NCBI GenBank assembly: GCA_902702965.1
Contig: CACRXP010000224.1
Span: 372,325 to 436,324, forward strand
Direction: 5' to 3'
DNA from: Spirometra erinaceieuropaei
Taxonomy: Eukaryota > Platyhelminthes > Cestoda > Diphyllobothriidea > Diphyllobothriidae
DNA length: 64,000 nucleotides
The position numbers and the translations under genes are program-made. The notes beneath the pieces were generated by a model. The model was given only the letters and a program-made list of their open reading frames with translations, ran no database searches and was not told where the DNA came from. The stretch's first letter is position 1; every line of letters begins with the position of its first letter. Of the stretch, positions 1 through 11,961 are shown in pieces.

Positions 1-443
1 TATGAACTCTATATGATCCCGCTTTACCACCGTAGATAAATTTGTGATTAAACGTACTCGGGAATATACGGCATGTAGTTTGGAAACCCCGAATCCAATT
101 TTGACGGTAGAGCGTTTCCAAAATTATTCGGGGATTGGAAAAGTTTTTGCAAACGAAAATTTACCCTCCCTTCGAGTATAAGATTGGTAAAATGAGCAAA
201 AGAATGAATATGTGATGCATGTTTTTCCATGAAAGTTTGATGGACATTTAATAGCATCGAAAATCAATGAGAAAAATGCATGCTGTATAAGTAGTCATTT
301 TTTACAGAGTGTAGTTCTTACATGCATCCGAAAAGAAATTCATTCGAAAGCAGGCATCCCGAGGTAACTGAAATATTATAGAATTATGTTGCAGGTTGAC
401 TAGTTGTACAGCGCTACTGAATTAATATTTTCGAAACGGATCT
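1..443 (+). mobile_element. Foldback MITE, subfamily A, right half
   Basis: This is the right-hand half of a foldback element cut by the window edge. It can be followed base by base against the right halves of the copies at 542-1509, 4621-5594 and 56692-57672: the 'ATACGGCATGTAGTTTGGAA' stretch near 66-85, the 'CATCGAAAATCAATGAGAAA' stretch near 256-275, and the 'GTAACTGAAATATTATAGAA' stretch near 363-382. The terminal inverted repeat stops inside 'TTTTCGAAACG' near 436, where a subfamily B element begins. Short reading frames here are chance. No transposase is visible. Confidence 0.8.
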
Positions 444-2050
444 AGAGTGAGCGACCGATCTCATGAAATGCTGGCCAAAATTCTGAAAAGTGTTTACGAT
501 CTGCTTAAGTGGGGTTGTAATACTGATTAACGTGCGGTATACAGTAGGTGGGTTAACTCATTTAATGTAAACCGAAATTTTTAAATGCGTTCTCGTTTCG
601 AAAAGATTAATTAAATAGGGCTGTAAAACTAGTCACCCTGCAACATAATTCCACAATATTTCAGTTACCACAGGATGCCGAATTAACTTCATTCCGACTG
701 CAGGCCAAAGTCACACTCTGTGAAAAATGAATACTTAAGTAGCATGATTTTTTCTCATTGATTTTCGATTTGCCTAAATGTCCAGTTATTTCATGGAAAA
801 CATGCATAAAATATTCATCCCTTTTCTCATTCAGTAGACAATTACGTCGTTATCCAATTTTGTTCTTGGAGGAAGGGCATAATTGGGTTTTGAAAAAGAT
901 TTCCGATCCCTGAATATTTTTAAACCCGCTCTACCGTCACAGTTGAATTCGGGGTTTCCGAACTACAAGCCGTATATTTTTCACGTACGGAAAACCGCAT
1001 ATTTCTCTACGGGCATATGAAGTTTATAAAATTTAGCATTGCATTCAATCCATATTGTAAACTTTACAAGCCATACTGGTAAATGCCGATACATGACGTT
1101 TTATGAACGGTCATTTCACGGTACTTAAAAGTCCCACAGCTAGAAACCTTTATAAAACGAAATTAAGTCCCTTATTCAAGTGTAAAATTAGACAAAGGCG
1201 TAAATATTTACCGATTGAGCAAAATGATGAATATTTTCATGCATGTTTTCCAGGAAATATAATTGGACTTTTAGGGGCATCGAAAATGAATGAGAAAAAT
1301 TCATGCTACTTATGTAGTCATTTTTGCAGAGTGTAGTTTTTGCATGCAGCCTGAAGGAAGTTCATTCGAAAGTCGGCATCCTGAGGTTACTGAAATATTA
1401 TAGAATTATGTTGCAGGCTGACTAGTTTTATAACCATACTTATTTACTCTTTTCGAAAAAACGCATTTCGGAATTTCGATTGACATTTCATGAGTTAGCC
1501 CACCTACCGTGATCCTATATTATTTCGGTCTCGACAGGATATTGGCTTTTGAATGCATTTCTTTTAGGCTTCCTGCAGAAACCGCCTTCGGCGAAAGATA
1601 ACCACTTAAGTGACAAGCATTTTTCCCATTGAGTTTCTACGGTCTTATAACTTCAAACATAGTTTATAGGAAACATACACAAAGTGTGCTTTTTTACTCT
1701 TTTAGAAGACAATCGCGCTCTATTTACATTTTATGTCAGAAGAAAGATTACCTTTTGGTTTTAACAACGTTTTTAATTCTGGATTTTTAAGACCATGCAA
1801 TATCGATTTACACGGCATCGTACATGTCCGGTTACCAATGCTACTCATGAAATGTTCAACATAGTCCGTATCCGATGTAGAATTATATGAAACTTACACG
1901 GTTTTTTATTCAAGGCATAAAGAAGTAGACGGCTTTCCCTACTTTCAAAGCATGCACCTTCTGGACTATAATCGCTAAGCACTAATGCAGCGGCTGATCA
2001 GGCTCGAAATTATTCGGAAGTTGGGAGACTTATGCAAAACCTACGTATAC
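444..2050 (+). mobile_element. Foldback MITE, subfamily B, left half, split by a nested MITE
   Basis: Positions about 444-541 match the left end of the complete subfamily B copy at 44778, sharing 'GACCGATCTCATGAAATG'. Positions about 1510-2050 continue the same copy, with 'GATATTGGCTTTTGAATGCAT' near 1541 and 'CTGATCAGGCTCGAAATTAT' near 1994. The interruption is exactly the complete subfamily A element at 542-1509. This copy is therefore older than its insert. The right half of the B element is missing after about 2050. Confidence 0.75.
542..1509. mobile_element. Foldback MITE, subfamily A, complete and nested
   Basis: The element begins CAGTAGGTGGG after a TA at 540-541 and ends in the inverted sequence CCCACCTACCG at 1509, followed by TGA, so the second TA copy is mutated. 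The two halves of about 450 bp are imperfect inverted copies of each other, so the whole element can fold into one long hairpin. Length is about 968 bp. TA target duplication and CAGT termini are typical of Tc1/mariner-type non-autonomous elements; that classification is inference. The 77-codon frame inside (1103-1336) is not supported as a gene. Confidence 0.82.
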
Positions 2051-3360
2051 CGCGATCGCCTACATATACTGGGGACTATGTATTCGTCAAAATCCAATCC
2101 GAAGTCCGAAAATGCTGACTACAGCATAAGACGAATGGATGTCGTAACGCTATCCTTATTTCACTCACATTTCTCCAGGCGACGAAGAGAGATTTCACGT
2201 GTTGAGCACTCCACCAGTTAATAAACAGCCCCCAATATAGGGATCTACCGTCGGTATCGCTCCGTACAGTTAATGTTAGAGAAGCCCAAATTTTGTGTCC
2301 AAAACAAACGGTAAGCACTGGGCTTCACGTTTCCATGTCATGTAGCGGTCGCATCCATCAGTCACACCCGATTATAGGGCGGAGGAGAGTTTCTGTTTTT
2401 TGGATAGGATGGCAGATCCAAACCCTCTTAGTAACTACAGAGCAACGAGAAGTCGTTATTATTTCTCTGGGCCCCAGACCGTGGTACAGGAGACAATCGT
2501 AGGACACCTCCCATGAAGGATCGGACGGTAAAACCAACTTCCACATGACTTTAGCATAACTAACCCAACAAAGTTTCCACTATAAAAGAGATGATGGAAA
2601 GATTGGCCGCATCATCAAGTGGATCCGGTTTTAAATAATATTTTTTCCTGATGTGGGGGGTGGAGAGGACACATTTAGGATGGTACCTACGTTCAAACAG
2701 GCAATCTCAGTCTAGTAGTACTTTCGAATGAGGTTTCCGTTGACCATGTAAATGAACCGGCGACCCCAGACCTTTTTATATCCACAATCAGAAGGCTAAT
2801 GGATTACCATCAAGTTCTTACCACATCTGAGTGACTATCCCCGGGCAGAGCGAAGGCGGTCGCATGCACGAACGCATAAAAAAGCACACAACTCTGCTCC
2901 GTGAAGAAAGAACAGTTAATTACAAAGGCGGTACGGGATGTGCAAATCCGAGCGTTCCTTCTGCAAAATAGGCTGACAATCCTGCGGTCACCGTAAATCA
3001 GTCGGAAAACATATGCTACTCAAAAATGGTGGTTTGTATCAATTCGTAATGTGCCTGGGTGAAACAACCCAGTATGCTACCGTGTATTGAAGCGGACTTG
3101 GTAATAGGGACCGTCCCGCTGATACAGGTGAGCTCGCACAAAGTGTTAGGACCCAACGCTAACACTAACCACCGTAACCCCAATCATAAGGCCAACCTTC
3201 ACCCGAACTCTTCCGCCTGAGATTTTGGGCAAAGTCACTACTCATAAGGGGAGCTTCATATTTCCGGACCATGAATAAGTATAGTGCCTAACTAAATTAC
3301 CACCTTTTTGAGCATCATATAAAAAATGCAGTTTCGTGTAAAGTTTAGACTGTTGTTTCA
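2051..3360. other. Sequence with no recognised feature
   Basis: No coding-like stretch, tRNA-like sequence or repeat that recurs in this window was recognised. A short run with (CTAACC)-like flavour lies near 3158-3185. The stretch precedes the gap-truncated exon at 11962, so it is either upstream intron of the Bicaudal-C-like gene or intergenic. Confidence 0.4.
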
Positions 3361-3672
3361 GGCAGAATGCTATTGCCGACAAAGACAAGGGGGACTGGAA
3401 TGGCCATTTCTGGCTTATTAGCCGTCGTCAGCCAGCCGTACCCAAGCCCGAAGTTTGGAACACCCGAGCCTCGAACTCGCGACCTGTTGGTTTAGAAGTC
3501 CACGCCTCTACTCACCGGGCCACGAGCCCGCTGCCTTGTCGGTTTTCGATCGGGAATATACAGTGTTAGGGGGCGCTCACCGATCGTTCATACGGAACTC
3601 ACTCGTTCCGTTGTGCCTTATGGACTCTCTCTAGAGCCCAACCTGCAGCCGCACAACAGCGCATGATATATA
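3361..3672 (-). mobile_element. tRNA-headed short element with hammerhead-like core (copy S1)
   Basis: Read on the minus strand, this copy has a tRNA-like head with a B-box-like GAGTTCGAGGCTC (3472-3484), then a conserved core and a tail ending in GTCTTTGTCGG. The core at 3393-3437 gives, 5' to 3' on the minus strand, GGCTGG, CTGACGA, C, GGCT-AATA-AGCC, A, GAA, ATGGCCAT, T, CCAGTC, which is a hammerhead layout with all core bases present. The next copy starts 312 bp downstream in the same orientation at the same internal point (GGCAGAAT), so the two form a head-to-tail tandem. Confidence 0.8.
3393..3437 (-). ncRNA. Candidate hammerhead ribozyme in copy S1
   Basis: Stem I is GGCTGG with CCAGTC (one G-U). 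The core CTGACGA and GAA are intact, stem II is GGCT/AGCC with loop AATA, and stem III is the palindrome ATGGCCAT. The predicted cut follows T after the stem III strand. The base pair next to stem II (10.1-11.1) would be C-A, an unusual mismatch. Judged by eye; not folded or tested. Confidence 0.5.
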
Positions 3673-3828
3673 GGCAGAATGGTAATGCCGACAAAGACAA
3701 GAGAGACTGGAATGGCCATTTCTGGCTTATTAGCCGTCGTCAGCCAGCCATGCCCAAGCCCGAAGTGTGGAACACCCGAGCCTCGAGTGAGTTCCGTATG
3801 AAAGATCGGTGAGCGCCCCCTATCACTG
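3673..3828 (-). mobile_element. tRNA-headed short element, truncated with foldback end (copy S2)
   Basis: This second tandem unit starts at the same internal point as S1. It carries an intact core at 3705-3749 (CTGACGA, GGCT-AATA-AGCC, GAA, ATGGCCAT). It then breaks off in the B-box region near 3784 and switches to an inverted copy of the unit's own flank: 3785-3822 is the reverse complement of the GGGCGCTCACCGATC segment at about 3564-3603. The interval 3564-3823 is therefore bounded by inverted repeats of about 38 bp. Confidence 0.75.
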
Positions 3829-4618
3829 TTGTTTCACTAGTTTCAGCGCATAGCCCTAATGTAAATATTCTTCCTCTAGAGAAAATTAATCAGCACCCTG
3901 GCACTTGGGAGGTGTTTCAGCGGGAGACCCTGAATAATAAATCGGAGAAAAGGATATACAGTCCGTGGAACGTGCCAGAAGTATCATCGGACTACTCTGA
4001 GCAGATTAAGACAAACTGGTGAAACTCAAAGTCTCCTATTACCTATCGTCTACAGGGGCAGACTGGATTGTCAACTAGTTTTATTGGCCGGTGGCTTAGG
4101 TGTGTAGTATAAAAAGCATGATCTGCGATTCATATGAGCCACAAGCGACGAAGATCACCACCGCCCCGTAGACAGAATTTGGCGCTCTCTAAATTAGGTC
4201 CATGGTAGTAACGACTTGCGTAACATCCATTTCACCCGTTGTTTCCAAACCTCCCAAGAGGAAAACAAATCCAAGACTGCCAGCAATAGGTGTGGGCGAA
4301 GATGCTCAACCCATCTTCAGGCAAAGCATGCGTGCTGGTCCCTTCACACAAACGAGGCCGAATTTAACCAAAGAGTTTGGAATCTCAAGAAAGGCGGAGG
4401 GGATAGGAGGCGTTAGCATAAAGGCAGCACTAAGAGGGAAGCAGTGAGACATGACACTCACTTCGGACAAGACTCAGACGTCCGTCAATTGTCAACGTTT
4501 CACCACGCGCAACCGCTTCCAGCCTACTGGGAGTTCGTCGGCATGACAAATTAATTGTTAGGGACGTCATTCCCTTTGAAGTCGAACTGCGATGGATGCG
4601 TCAAATAAAACGGGTTCG
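3829..4618. other. Sequence with no recognised feature
   Basis: No repeat or coding-like signal was recognised. An 81-codon frame at 4202-4447 and an overlapping shorter one have no family resemblance I can see and are probably chance. Confidence 0.4.
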
Positions 4619-4620
4619 TA

Positions 4621-5594
4621 CGGTAGGTGGCTAACTCATGAAATGTCAACCGAAATTTCGAAATGCGTCCTCATTTCGAAAAGATTAACTAAGTATGGTT
4701 GTAAATCTTATCATCAATCAGCATAATTCTATAATTATCCAGTTACTTCAGGGTGACTTCATTCGAATAAACGTCTTTCAGACTGCATGCAAGAACTGCA
4801 CTCTACAAAAAATGACTACGTATGAAGCATGTAATTTTTTCATTGATTTCCGATGCCCTTGAAAATTCAGTTATACTTCATAGAAAACATGCATACAAAT
4901 ATTCATTCTTTCATTTAATCGGTATAACAAAACGTCTTCTTTCAATTCTATACTCGAAGGAAGAGTATAATTCGGTTTTAACAAAGTTTATGATTGTGAG
5001 AATTTTCAACACCGTGAAATGGCCGTTCATAACACTTCACGTAACTGCGTTTACCAATGTGGCTTATAAAGTCAACAATATTTCTCAAATCCACTGCCTA
5101 ATTTTATGAACCCCGGATGGTGTTCTCCTAATACCATAGGGTAATGTATGGTTTTCAGTACACTGAAAATATACGGCTTGTAGTTTGGAAACCGTGAATG
5201 AAAGTATAACAGGAGGTCGAGCTCAAAATTATTCGGTAAAGAAAAGCCATTTAAAATCGAATTATACTCTTATTTCGAGTATAAGGTTGGAAGAAAACGT
5301 GATTTTCTGTCGAATAAGTAAAATAATGAACATTTTTCTGCCAGTTCTCCATGAAATATAATTTAATTTTCAATGAGAAAATTGCATGTTACATAAGTAG
5401 TCATTTTTCGCAGAGTATAGTTCTTATATGAAGTCGGAAATAAGTTCATTCGAAAGAAGGCACCTGCGATAACTGAATCACTATAGAAGTATACTGCAGA
5501 CTGATTAGTTTTAAAACCCTACTTAATTAATCGTTTAGAAACGAGAACGCGTTTCGAAATTTCGGTTGACATTTCATAGTTGGCCCGCCTGCTG
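4621..5594. mobile_element. Foldback MITE, subfamily A, complete
   Basis: The element is flanked by TA on both sides (4619-4620 and 5595-5596). It begins CGGTAGGTGGCTAACTC and ends in the inverted GCCCGCCTGCTG. Length is 974 bp. The left and right halves are imperfect inverted copies throughout, including the internal 'AAAACATGCATACAAATATT' / 'ATTTTTCTGCCAGTTCTCC' counterparts. No open frame long enough for a transposase is present, so it must be moved in trans if it is mobile. Confidence 0.85.
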
Positions 5595-5803
5595 TATTTG
5601 GCATAGTTGGCATAATTGCCACTAACCAGACAAGGATGCGGACACAAGTCTACCGAATACACTCATCCGTTTCGAAGCGGTTGTCGGGGAATGGCCGCTA
5701 TGCAGAGCACGGCTTTGCTGAGCCACTGATTTGGAAACTGAGTGCCAACATGGATAGCAAGGCACGTAAAATGACCTTCGCCTTTTGCATGGCCTGCCTC
5801 CTA

Positions 5804-6485
5804 CAATAGATGGGCTAACTCATGAAGTGCCAACCGACATTCCGAAATGCATTTTCGTTTCGAAAAGATTAATTAAGCAGAGTTGTAAAACTAATCAGTA
5901 TGCTGCATAATTCTATAATAATTTAATTACCTCTGGTTTCCTGCTTTCAAACGAACTTTATTCCGGCTGCATGCAAAAACTATGTTATAATTTTTCCAAC
6001 TCCCGTATCATTTTAAATCCGACACGCAGTTACGGTGGCATACCAGTTTTACCAACTTCAAATCATATCGTTTCTGCTACGAAAAATCATACAGTTTTCT
6101 ACAGTATTAAAAGGAAACCATATGGGGTTCATAAAATTTAGTATTGGATTTGATCCATATTGTTAACTTTACAAGCCACATTGATAAATGCAGAGATATT
6201 AGGATTTATGAGCAGCGATTTCACAGTATCATAAATTTGCATAATTAAAAACTTTTCGAAAACCGAATTACACCCTTTCCTCGAGTGTAAAATTGGAAGA
6301 AGACGTAAGGTTCTACTGAATGAGCAAAAGGGTGAATCTTTCTATGCATGTTTTCCATAAATTATAATTGAATATTTAAAAGCATCGAAAATCAATGTAA
6401 AAAATATATGCTTCTTAAGTAGTCATTTTTTACAGAGTATGGTTTTTGCATGCAGCCGAAAAGAATTTCGTTTGGAAGTCAATAT
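5804..6485. mobile_element. Foldback MITE, subfamily A, right end truncated
   Basis: The left end is CAATAGATGGGCTAACTCAT after TA at 5802-5803. The left half is shortened by an internal deletion near 5990. The right half runs through 'AAGCATCGAAAATCAATG' near 6380 and stops inside the right terminal repeat near 6485, without the final CCCACCTACTG. Confidence 0.8.
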
Positions 6486-7137
6486 TTGTGCTGTACTCTC
6501 GGTTTACTGCTAACATTTACCGCCGCCTGTGTCTGGAGGATGGATAGATCACCTCTTCTGACCCTACACATCACAGGAGCATTCAGCTCTTTTATTATTG
6601 GAAAAACCACCTACGCGGTATCGACTGTGTCTAAAGCCCTCCACATCTGAGTAATATATTATCAGACTTACTTATTCGGATTTGAAATTAACCTACGGTT
6701 ACTAGATGATATGGTCATAGACCAGCCGAAGGTATAAGGGCCTAAATTGGTCCAACATTGCCTTTATCTGGTTCAGAAAACGGTCTTGCGGGCCAGATAA
6801 CTTATGTTAAATCCCGTGGTATCGCCTACAAACAGACCTGTGCACAGACGATTGTGCATTGGGATGATAAGCAAGGTTTGCTCGTACAAGCATTTAGAAC
6901 GAATATCTCCGGCCAAGTAAGCATGTGCTGGGCTTTCTTTGACTGTGCCCCCTTCATGCTTCCACGGTGTGGATATTCGGTGATTTAGTGAAAATGTGGA
7001 GGCTTTTCAGCACTGCTAGCTCCTCCTTCTTCTCACTGGTTTGATTCTGCGGTAGGTCAAGGGTTTTTAAATTCTTTGGGTGGTTTTTTGTAAAATGAAC
7101 CTCCTTATCTTATCTAGGTAGATGTAGTTTGGCCCCA
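6486..7137. other. Sequence with no recognised feature
   Basis: No recurrent repeat or coding signal was recognised. The 76-codon frame at 6758-6988 has no visible family features. Confidence 0.4.
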
Positions 7138-7395
7138 AGGCACAACAGGAGGAGCGAGTTCCGTAGCGCGATTTCTGAATGCCCCTCTTATATTATATAT
7201 ACACGATCGCAGCCGACAGCACAGCGTACCCGTAGCTCAGTGATTGGTACGTTGGACTTCTAATCAACAGGTTGCGGGAACAAGTCCCAGGTGTTTCAAA
7301 CCTCGGGGTTAGGCATGGTTGACTGACGACGGTTAATAAGTCAGAAACGGCCACTCCAGTCTCCTCTGTCTTTGTCGGCAGCGCTATTCTGTGGT
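7138..7395 (+). mobile_element. tRNA-headed short element (copy S3)
   Basis: A 5' module (GCACAACAGGAGGAGCGAGTT) is followed by a tRNA-like head with an A-box-like GTAGCTCAGTGATTGG near 7231-7246, a degenerate B-box region, the core at 7317-7361 and the tail GTCTTTGTCGGCA. In the core, stem II is GGTT/AGTC, which still pairs through two compensating changes relative to GGCT/AGCC. The base before the predicted cut is C instead of U, which should inactivate it. Confidence 0.78.
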
Positions 7396-7494
7396 TCTCA
7401 ACAGTTTGCCTGACGAAGAATAGGCAAAGGAGTCATGCGGTACGTGGATTTTGATCATCTCTAGTGCTATTGACGCCTAAGTTGCTAGGATCAG

Positions 7495-7740
7495 GTTGAA
7501 AGTTAAAGTTAGGGATACAGTTGAAGTTAGGGTTAGTATTAGGTGTTGGGTTAGTCCTTGGGCCGAGGTTGTCGTGCTTGGGTTATAGTCTGGAGTTGCG
7601 GCTGAGTCTAGGGTTGGGGTTTAGCATTAGGATTAGGTGTTCTAGGGCTCGGGTTAGGGGTTTAAGAGTAAGGGTTAAGATTGAAGTTGCGTTAGAGCTT
7701 CCCCTAAATGCTTACAGGTTATAGGTAAGGGTTACGCATT
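7495..7740 (+). repeat. Degenerate TTAGGG-like block
   Basis: The sequence is dominated by variants of GTTAGGG, GGGTTAG and TTAGGGTT with irregular spacing, for example near 7538-7550, 7600-7625 and 7655-7665. It is far from a clean telomeric array and reads as an old interstitial or repeat-internal copy. Comparable blocks occur at about 26710-26810, 35640-35750, 41215-41360 (opposite strand) and 60395-60590. The frame at 7521-7724 is low-complexity translation of this repeat. Confidence 0.65.
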
Positions 7741-8809
7741 AAAGCCATGATCATGGTTGCCGTAGGTGCCATAGCTATATGCGGTTTTCCCAAGGGTTAC
7801 ATACCAGGCCCTTGCAATTCTGCTTATTTGACAGTAACCGTTGGAGGAGAGGAATGCTTTCTACTGCGATAATGTTGGGCCTTTCAACAAGACTATACCG
7901 CCGAACGACGCGGAAGAAATTTCTGAATGACATGACACCATTTATGGGAGTTTGGTGCCCTAATTGACCTCCAAAATATTAACGCCTGCGACTGTGGTCT
8001 AAAGTGCGCTTATATCACGCATTCTATTGGCCAATGTGTGAACGTTTTGTATATTAGCGCATGCCATGGATAACTAATTGTTAGCCGATTTTAGTAGTTG
8101 CCAACTGCTACGTAAACGTGCACTTTTAGTGGAATCAAGTAGGTCCTAATGAGTGGGAAAATGTTTTATTTACAAAATTTACATTCTAAAACGTGCAAAA
8201 CAGATTTATTTTAGGCCGAAAAAAATTGATTGCGATCGACGTTTATGATTGGGAAAACGACAAGGTTTGTTAAACTTGACCAGCAAGGCATGCGTATCTG
8301 GGTGGACGTCGCCGTACAGTAAAATGACCCAGAGGTACACAGATCGGAATACAATCTGTCGAGAAATGTCTACGTGATCACTGAACCAAAAATTTCATAG
8401 ACCATTTGCCTTGGGTTTATTCTCGATAATTACATGTGCACTTCGCATCATATAAGCCAGAAGTCTACATAAATTTATTTGAACTATGCTGTGGTGACTA
8501 AGGTCACTGGTTCCCTGAATTCAGGGCAGTTTACCTCTGATCAGAAATTATACCATACTGCAAATGGAAACGTACATGGCGGTTCCAAGAAGCAAATGCT
8601 TTAAAGAGGACATGCCAGTTGAATCCAAAACCTTAGGCCAAAAAGCAGAGAATGCTGATGTTAGCAAAACGCTAGGAAGGACCCCCACTAACTTTAAAAT
8701 TAGATTTCATCGTTTCGAAGAAAACGTAGGACAGCTGTGAATCTGGAGGGATTTAACATGAATCAGTGCTGAGGAATGCAAATAGGCGAGTCCCAGAAGA
8801 GAGTGTAGA
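7741..8809. other. Sequence with no recognised feature
   Basis: AT-rich sequence in which nothing supported was recognised on either strand. Confidence 0.4.
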
Positions 8810-10160
8810 AGAAAACGTTGCAACCATTGAAGCAAGACGTTTATTGGCCTGACATTTCAGATTACCACTCGAACGGCTCATTCCCGCGTGGTTAATTACT
8901 TTGCCCCGGGCAGGTTTTCAGCACAGGGCATGAGGTCGGGGGGTCATTACCCTTGTTAACTGAATGTGGGGAGAAGCACCACCAATCCAGCGACTCGCGG
9001 CTCACAAGATCGTCAACTGTAGCATGAAATTTGAGTTCGTCGAAAGTGAGTGTGCCCGGGCCTCGCCGTACGAACCGCTGTCTGAGACCTAGCGTCATTC
9101 CTCCTCACTGCTGCCGCGTCTTCGTGCATAGCCCTTCGGAATGATCTCCCAGTTTCACCGACGTATTTGCCTTGCGCACAACTACGCTAGATTCCAGACG
9201 TTTCCTACCGTGTTTGTGGGTCTTTAGGCCTCATGACGTGGCGTTTGATGATTGCCTCCGTTCTGTATGCAACTCCATCTCCGAGTGCTGTTAGGAGGTT
9301 GCTGACAACTGTTAATCTTGCCGACATTTGGAGCCGCTTGGATTTGACCTCTTGTCTCGTTTGCAAATGCATTTATTGAAGAATTTTTGCTGATAGTCAT
9401 TTACTCTAGGTACACTTCGAAGATATTACAATTCAACAAACAGCTCTTCCGGTTCATTGCGGTACGTCTCCACACGCTAGTAGCTACGCTAGTATAGCAC
9501 CCTTACGCAAATGCATTTGTGACTAATCGGGCGGTTACTACAGAAGTTCAGTACTTCAGTCGCACTGGGCGCTTTCCTGCACACTTTAGATTTCAGATCA
9601 CCACAATCTTCCCCGGCAGACAAAGACACCAAGGAAGGCGATTTAATCGTTTTCTTCTTTCTCTATCGTGAATTGTATTTATGGAAAGACAATACTGAGA
9701 CGTTCCTCGGATGCCAGCAACTGATTCCGTTCGATAACAAACTGAGTCCATAATTCTAACCTGTGTTGTTAAAAGTACAGCGCCTCAAGCCGTTGCAATA
9801 CAACCTGGTCTATGACTACGAAAATCGGTGCACCCACTGACCAGCCTTTCACCTGTTTGTAGGTGGTTCCGTTGAGCGTGAAGCACATCTTTAGGCAGGA
9901 GTATATGAGGTGGAGGATGTTGGTATGTCCGAAGCGATTTCCTGTTTCATAGTATTTAATTTGCAGGGTTAGTCTCATGGTCTCGACCGCCTGATTCCGT
10001 GGAATAGAAGGAAGGATGTACGTAACATCAAACGATACCACAGCGTGATTTGCGCATGAGACTCCTTTTAAGTTTCTTCAAGAATTATGTTGACGAGTTG
10101 ACCATGGTGTCTAAATCAGCAGTCAGAATTTTAAGAAGTTGAAGCAGCTGCTCTGTCAAT
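8810..10160 (-). mobile_element. Penelope-like retroelement remnant (PLE-1)
   Basis: On the minus strand, 10041-9769 keeps a 90-residue piece of PLE reverse transcriptase: it begins MVSFDVTYILPSIP and ends near a degenerate 'GAP' equivalent of the usual MGSPISG segment, followed by VLQRLEAL. Positions 9240-8892 hold the endonuclease end in broken frames, with FDELKFHATVDDLVSRESLDW near 9040-8980 matching the post-GIY-YIG region of the copy at 47538-47759. The 3' flank (8847-8880) keeps the 3' half of a hammerhead-like motif (CTGAAATGTCAGGCC on the minus strand). Several frameshifts and stops make it dead. Confidence 0.72.
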
Positions 10161-11228
10161 TCAGTCTGGCCGCCACCAATAGTCCGTTGCAATTATTGTA
10201 AAATAACTGTAATGGAAAGAGCGATGCCAATTTGCCGCATAGGGGGGAGATAGATGTAGACAAGCATTTTCCGCCTAGTTAATATATTACTGTCCAGTTG
10301 GAATGGGATGAGTCTTTCGCAGTCTAACCCTTATAGTCGGCGCCATATGGATAGTTGCTTAGCAATCGACAAAATAAATGATGCCACTCATGTGGTCAAC
10401 TGAAGGGATTTGGGTGCGTGGCAAGCGGAAACAGTAATCGCTAGAAGAGCAGGCTAAAAAAAATCGAGACACTGCGAAAATGCCTCATAATAATCGACGT
10501 TACATGATAAAGCATGTTGGCTGTGCTTCGACTCTGATCGGTTTACTTAAATTGCTGAGGAAGGATCGAAATTGAAGCCCATTTGAAAAAGCATTAAGTT
10601 GTTGGTATCTATTTTATGATCATTTGGGCGGTGAGGACTAAATTCAAGTGCTTCCTTTACGTCTAATCCTCCTCAAGGTCGTAGGAGTGGCCGGTCCGCA
10701 ACGGTGTCCGAAAAAACACACTACAGGGCTGACTCTCGGGTTTCAAACCAAAACCTGCCTTTATTATTTGTCTTGCAGCAACCAGTAGTCAATCACCTGC
10801 CAATCAATACAGAAAGGCCTCCCCCTCGGCGGTTGCTGAAATAATTTTTTTACATTTTTGTATTCTCCCATAGGACGTTCAAATCCATTTGTGCTAGGAA
10901 TCCGAGCAGAGCTTTCAGACAATTTTAAATCAATCAGCTTGTTCATCGAATGTCTCGATATTTCTTCAGCCCTGTCATAAACCTAAGTACGAGGTAAAAC
11001 GGATGATGGTCCATAGTACACTGATATTGCCCATTTAACCCCTAATATTTACAGACGCGAAATGCATATGTGCAATTTCCAAAATGTCCATGTACAGTGC
11101 AAATTAGGCGGTAATTTATTCTTCCACGGAGGGAATCTTGTAAAAATTGCACAGAATTTCGCCCTTAGCCTACTGCCTCCTCATCCCGCAATTAAACATT
11201 TCCCTGCCTCGATTTCTGTCCCCCAACT
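10161..11228. other. Sequence with no recognised feature
   Basis: No repeat was recognised. The last part, rich in C and T (11165-11228), looks like the 3' end of an intron leading into the exon hidden by the following gap, but no acceptor site is visible. Confidence 0.4.
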
Positions 11229-11961
11229 NNNNNNNNNNNNNNNNNNNNNNNNNNNNNNNNNNNNNNNNNNNNNNNNNNNNNNNNNNNNNNNNNNNNNNNN
11301 NNNNNNNNNNNNNNNNNNNNNNNNNNNNNNNNNNNNNNNNNNNNNNNNNNNNNNNNNNNNNNNNNNNNNNNNNNNNNNNNNNNNNNNNNNNNNNNNNNNN
11401 NNNNNNNNNNNNNNNNNNNNNNNNNNNNNNNNNNNNNNNNNNNNNNNNNNNNNNNNNNNNNNNNNNNNNNNNNNNNNNNNNNNNNNNNNNNNNNNNNNNN
11501 NNNNNNNNNNNNNNNNNNNNNNNNNNNNNNNNNNNNNNNNNNNNNNNNNNNNNNNNNNNNNNNNNNNNNNNNNNNNNNNNNNNNNNNNNNNNNNNNNNNN
11601 NNNNNNNNNNNNNNNNNNNNNNNNNNNNNNNNNNNNNNNNNNNNNNNNNNNNNNNNNNNNNNNNNNNNNNNNNNNNNNNNNNNNNNNNNNNNNNNNNNNN
11701 NNNNNNNNNNNNNNNNNNNNNNNNNNNNNNNNNNNNNNNNNNNNNNNNNNNNNNNNNNNNNNNNNNNNNNNNNNNNNNNNNNNNNNNNNNNNNNNNNNNN
11801 NNNNNNNNNNNNNNNNNNNNNNNNNNNNNNNNNNNNNNNNNNNNNNNNNNNNNNNNNNNNNNNNNNNNNNNNNNNNNNNNNNNNNNNNNNNNNNNNNNNN
11901 NNNNNNNNNNNNNNNNNNNNNNNNNNNNNNNNNNNNNNNNNNNNNNNNNNNNNNNNNNNNN
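11229..11961. other. Assembly gap (733 N)
   Basis: A run of N hides the 5' end and splice acceptor of the exon that continues at 11962. The true gap length may differ from 733. Confidence 0.99.

Noticed and set aside
7495..7740. An interstitial telomere marking a chromosome fusion
   Set aside because: The units are irregular, not head-to-tail TTAGGG, and similar blocks are dispersed at four other places.
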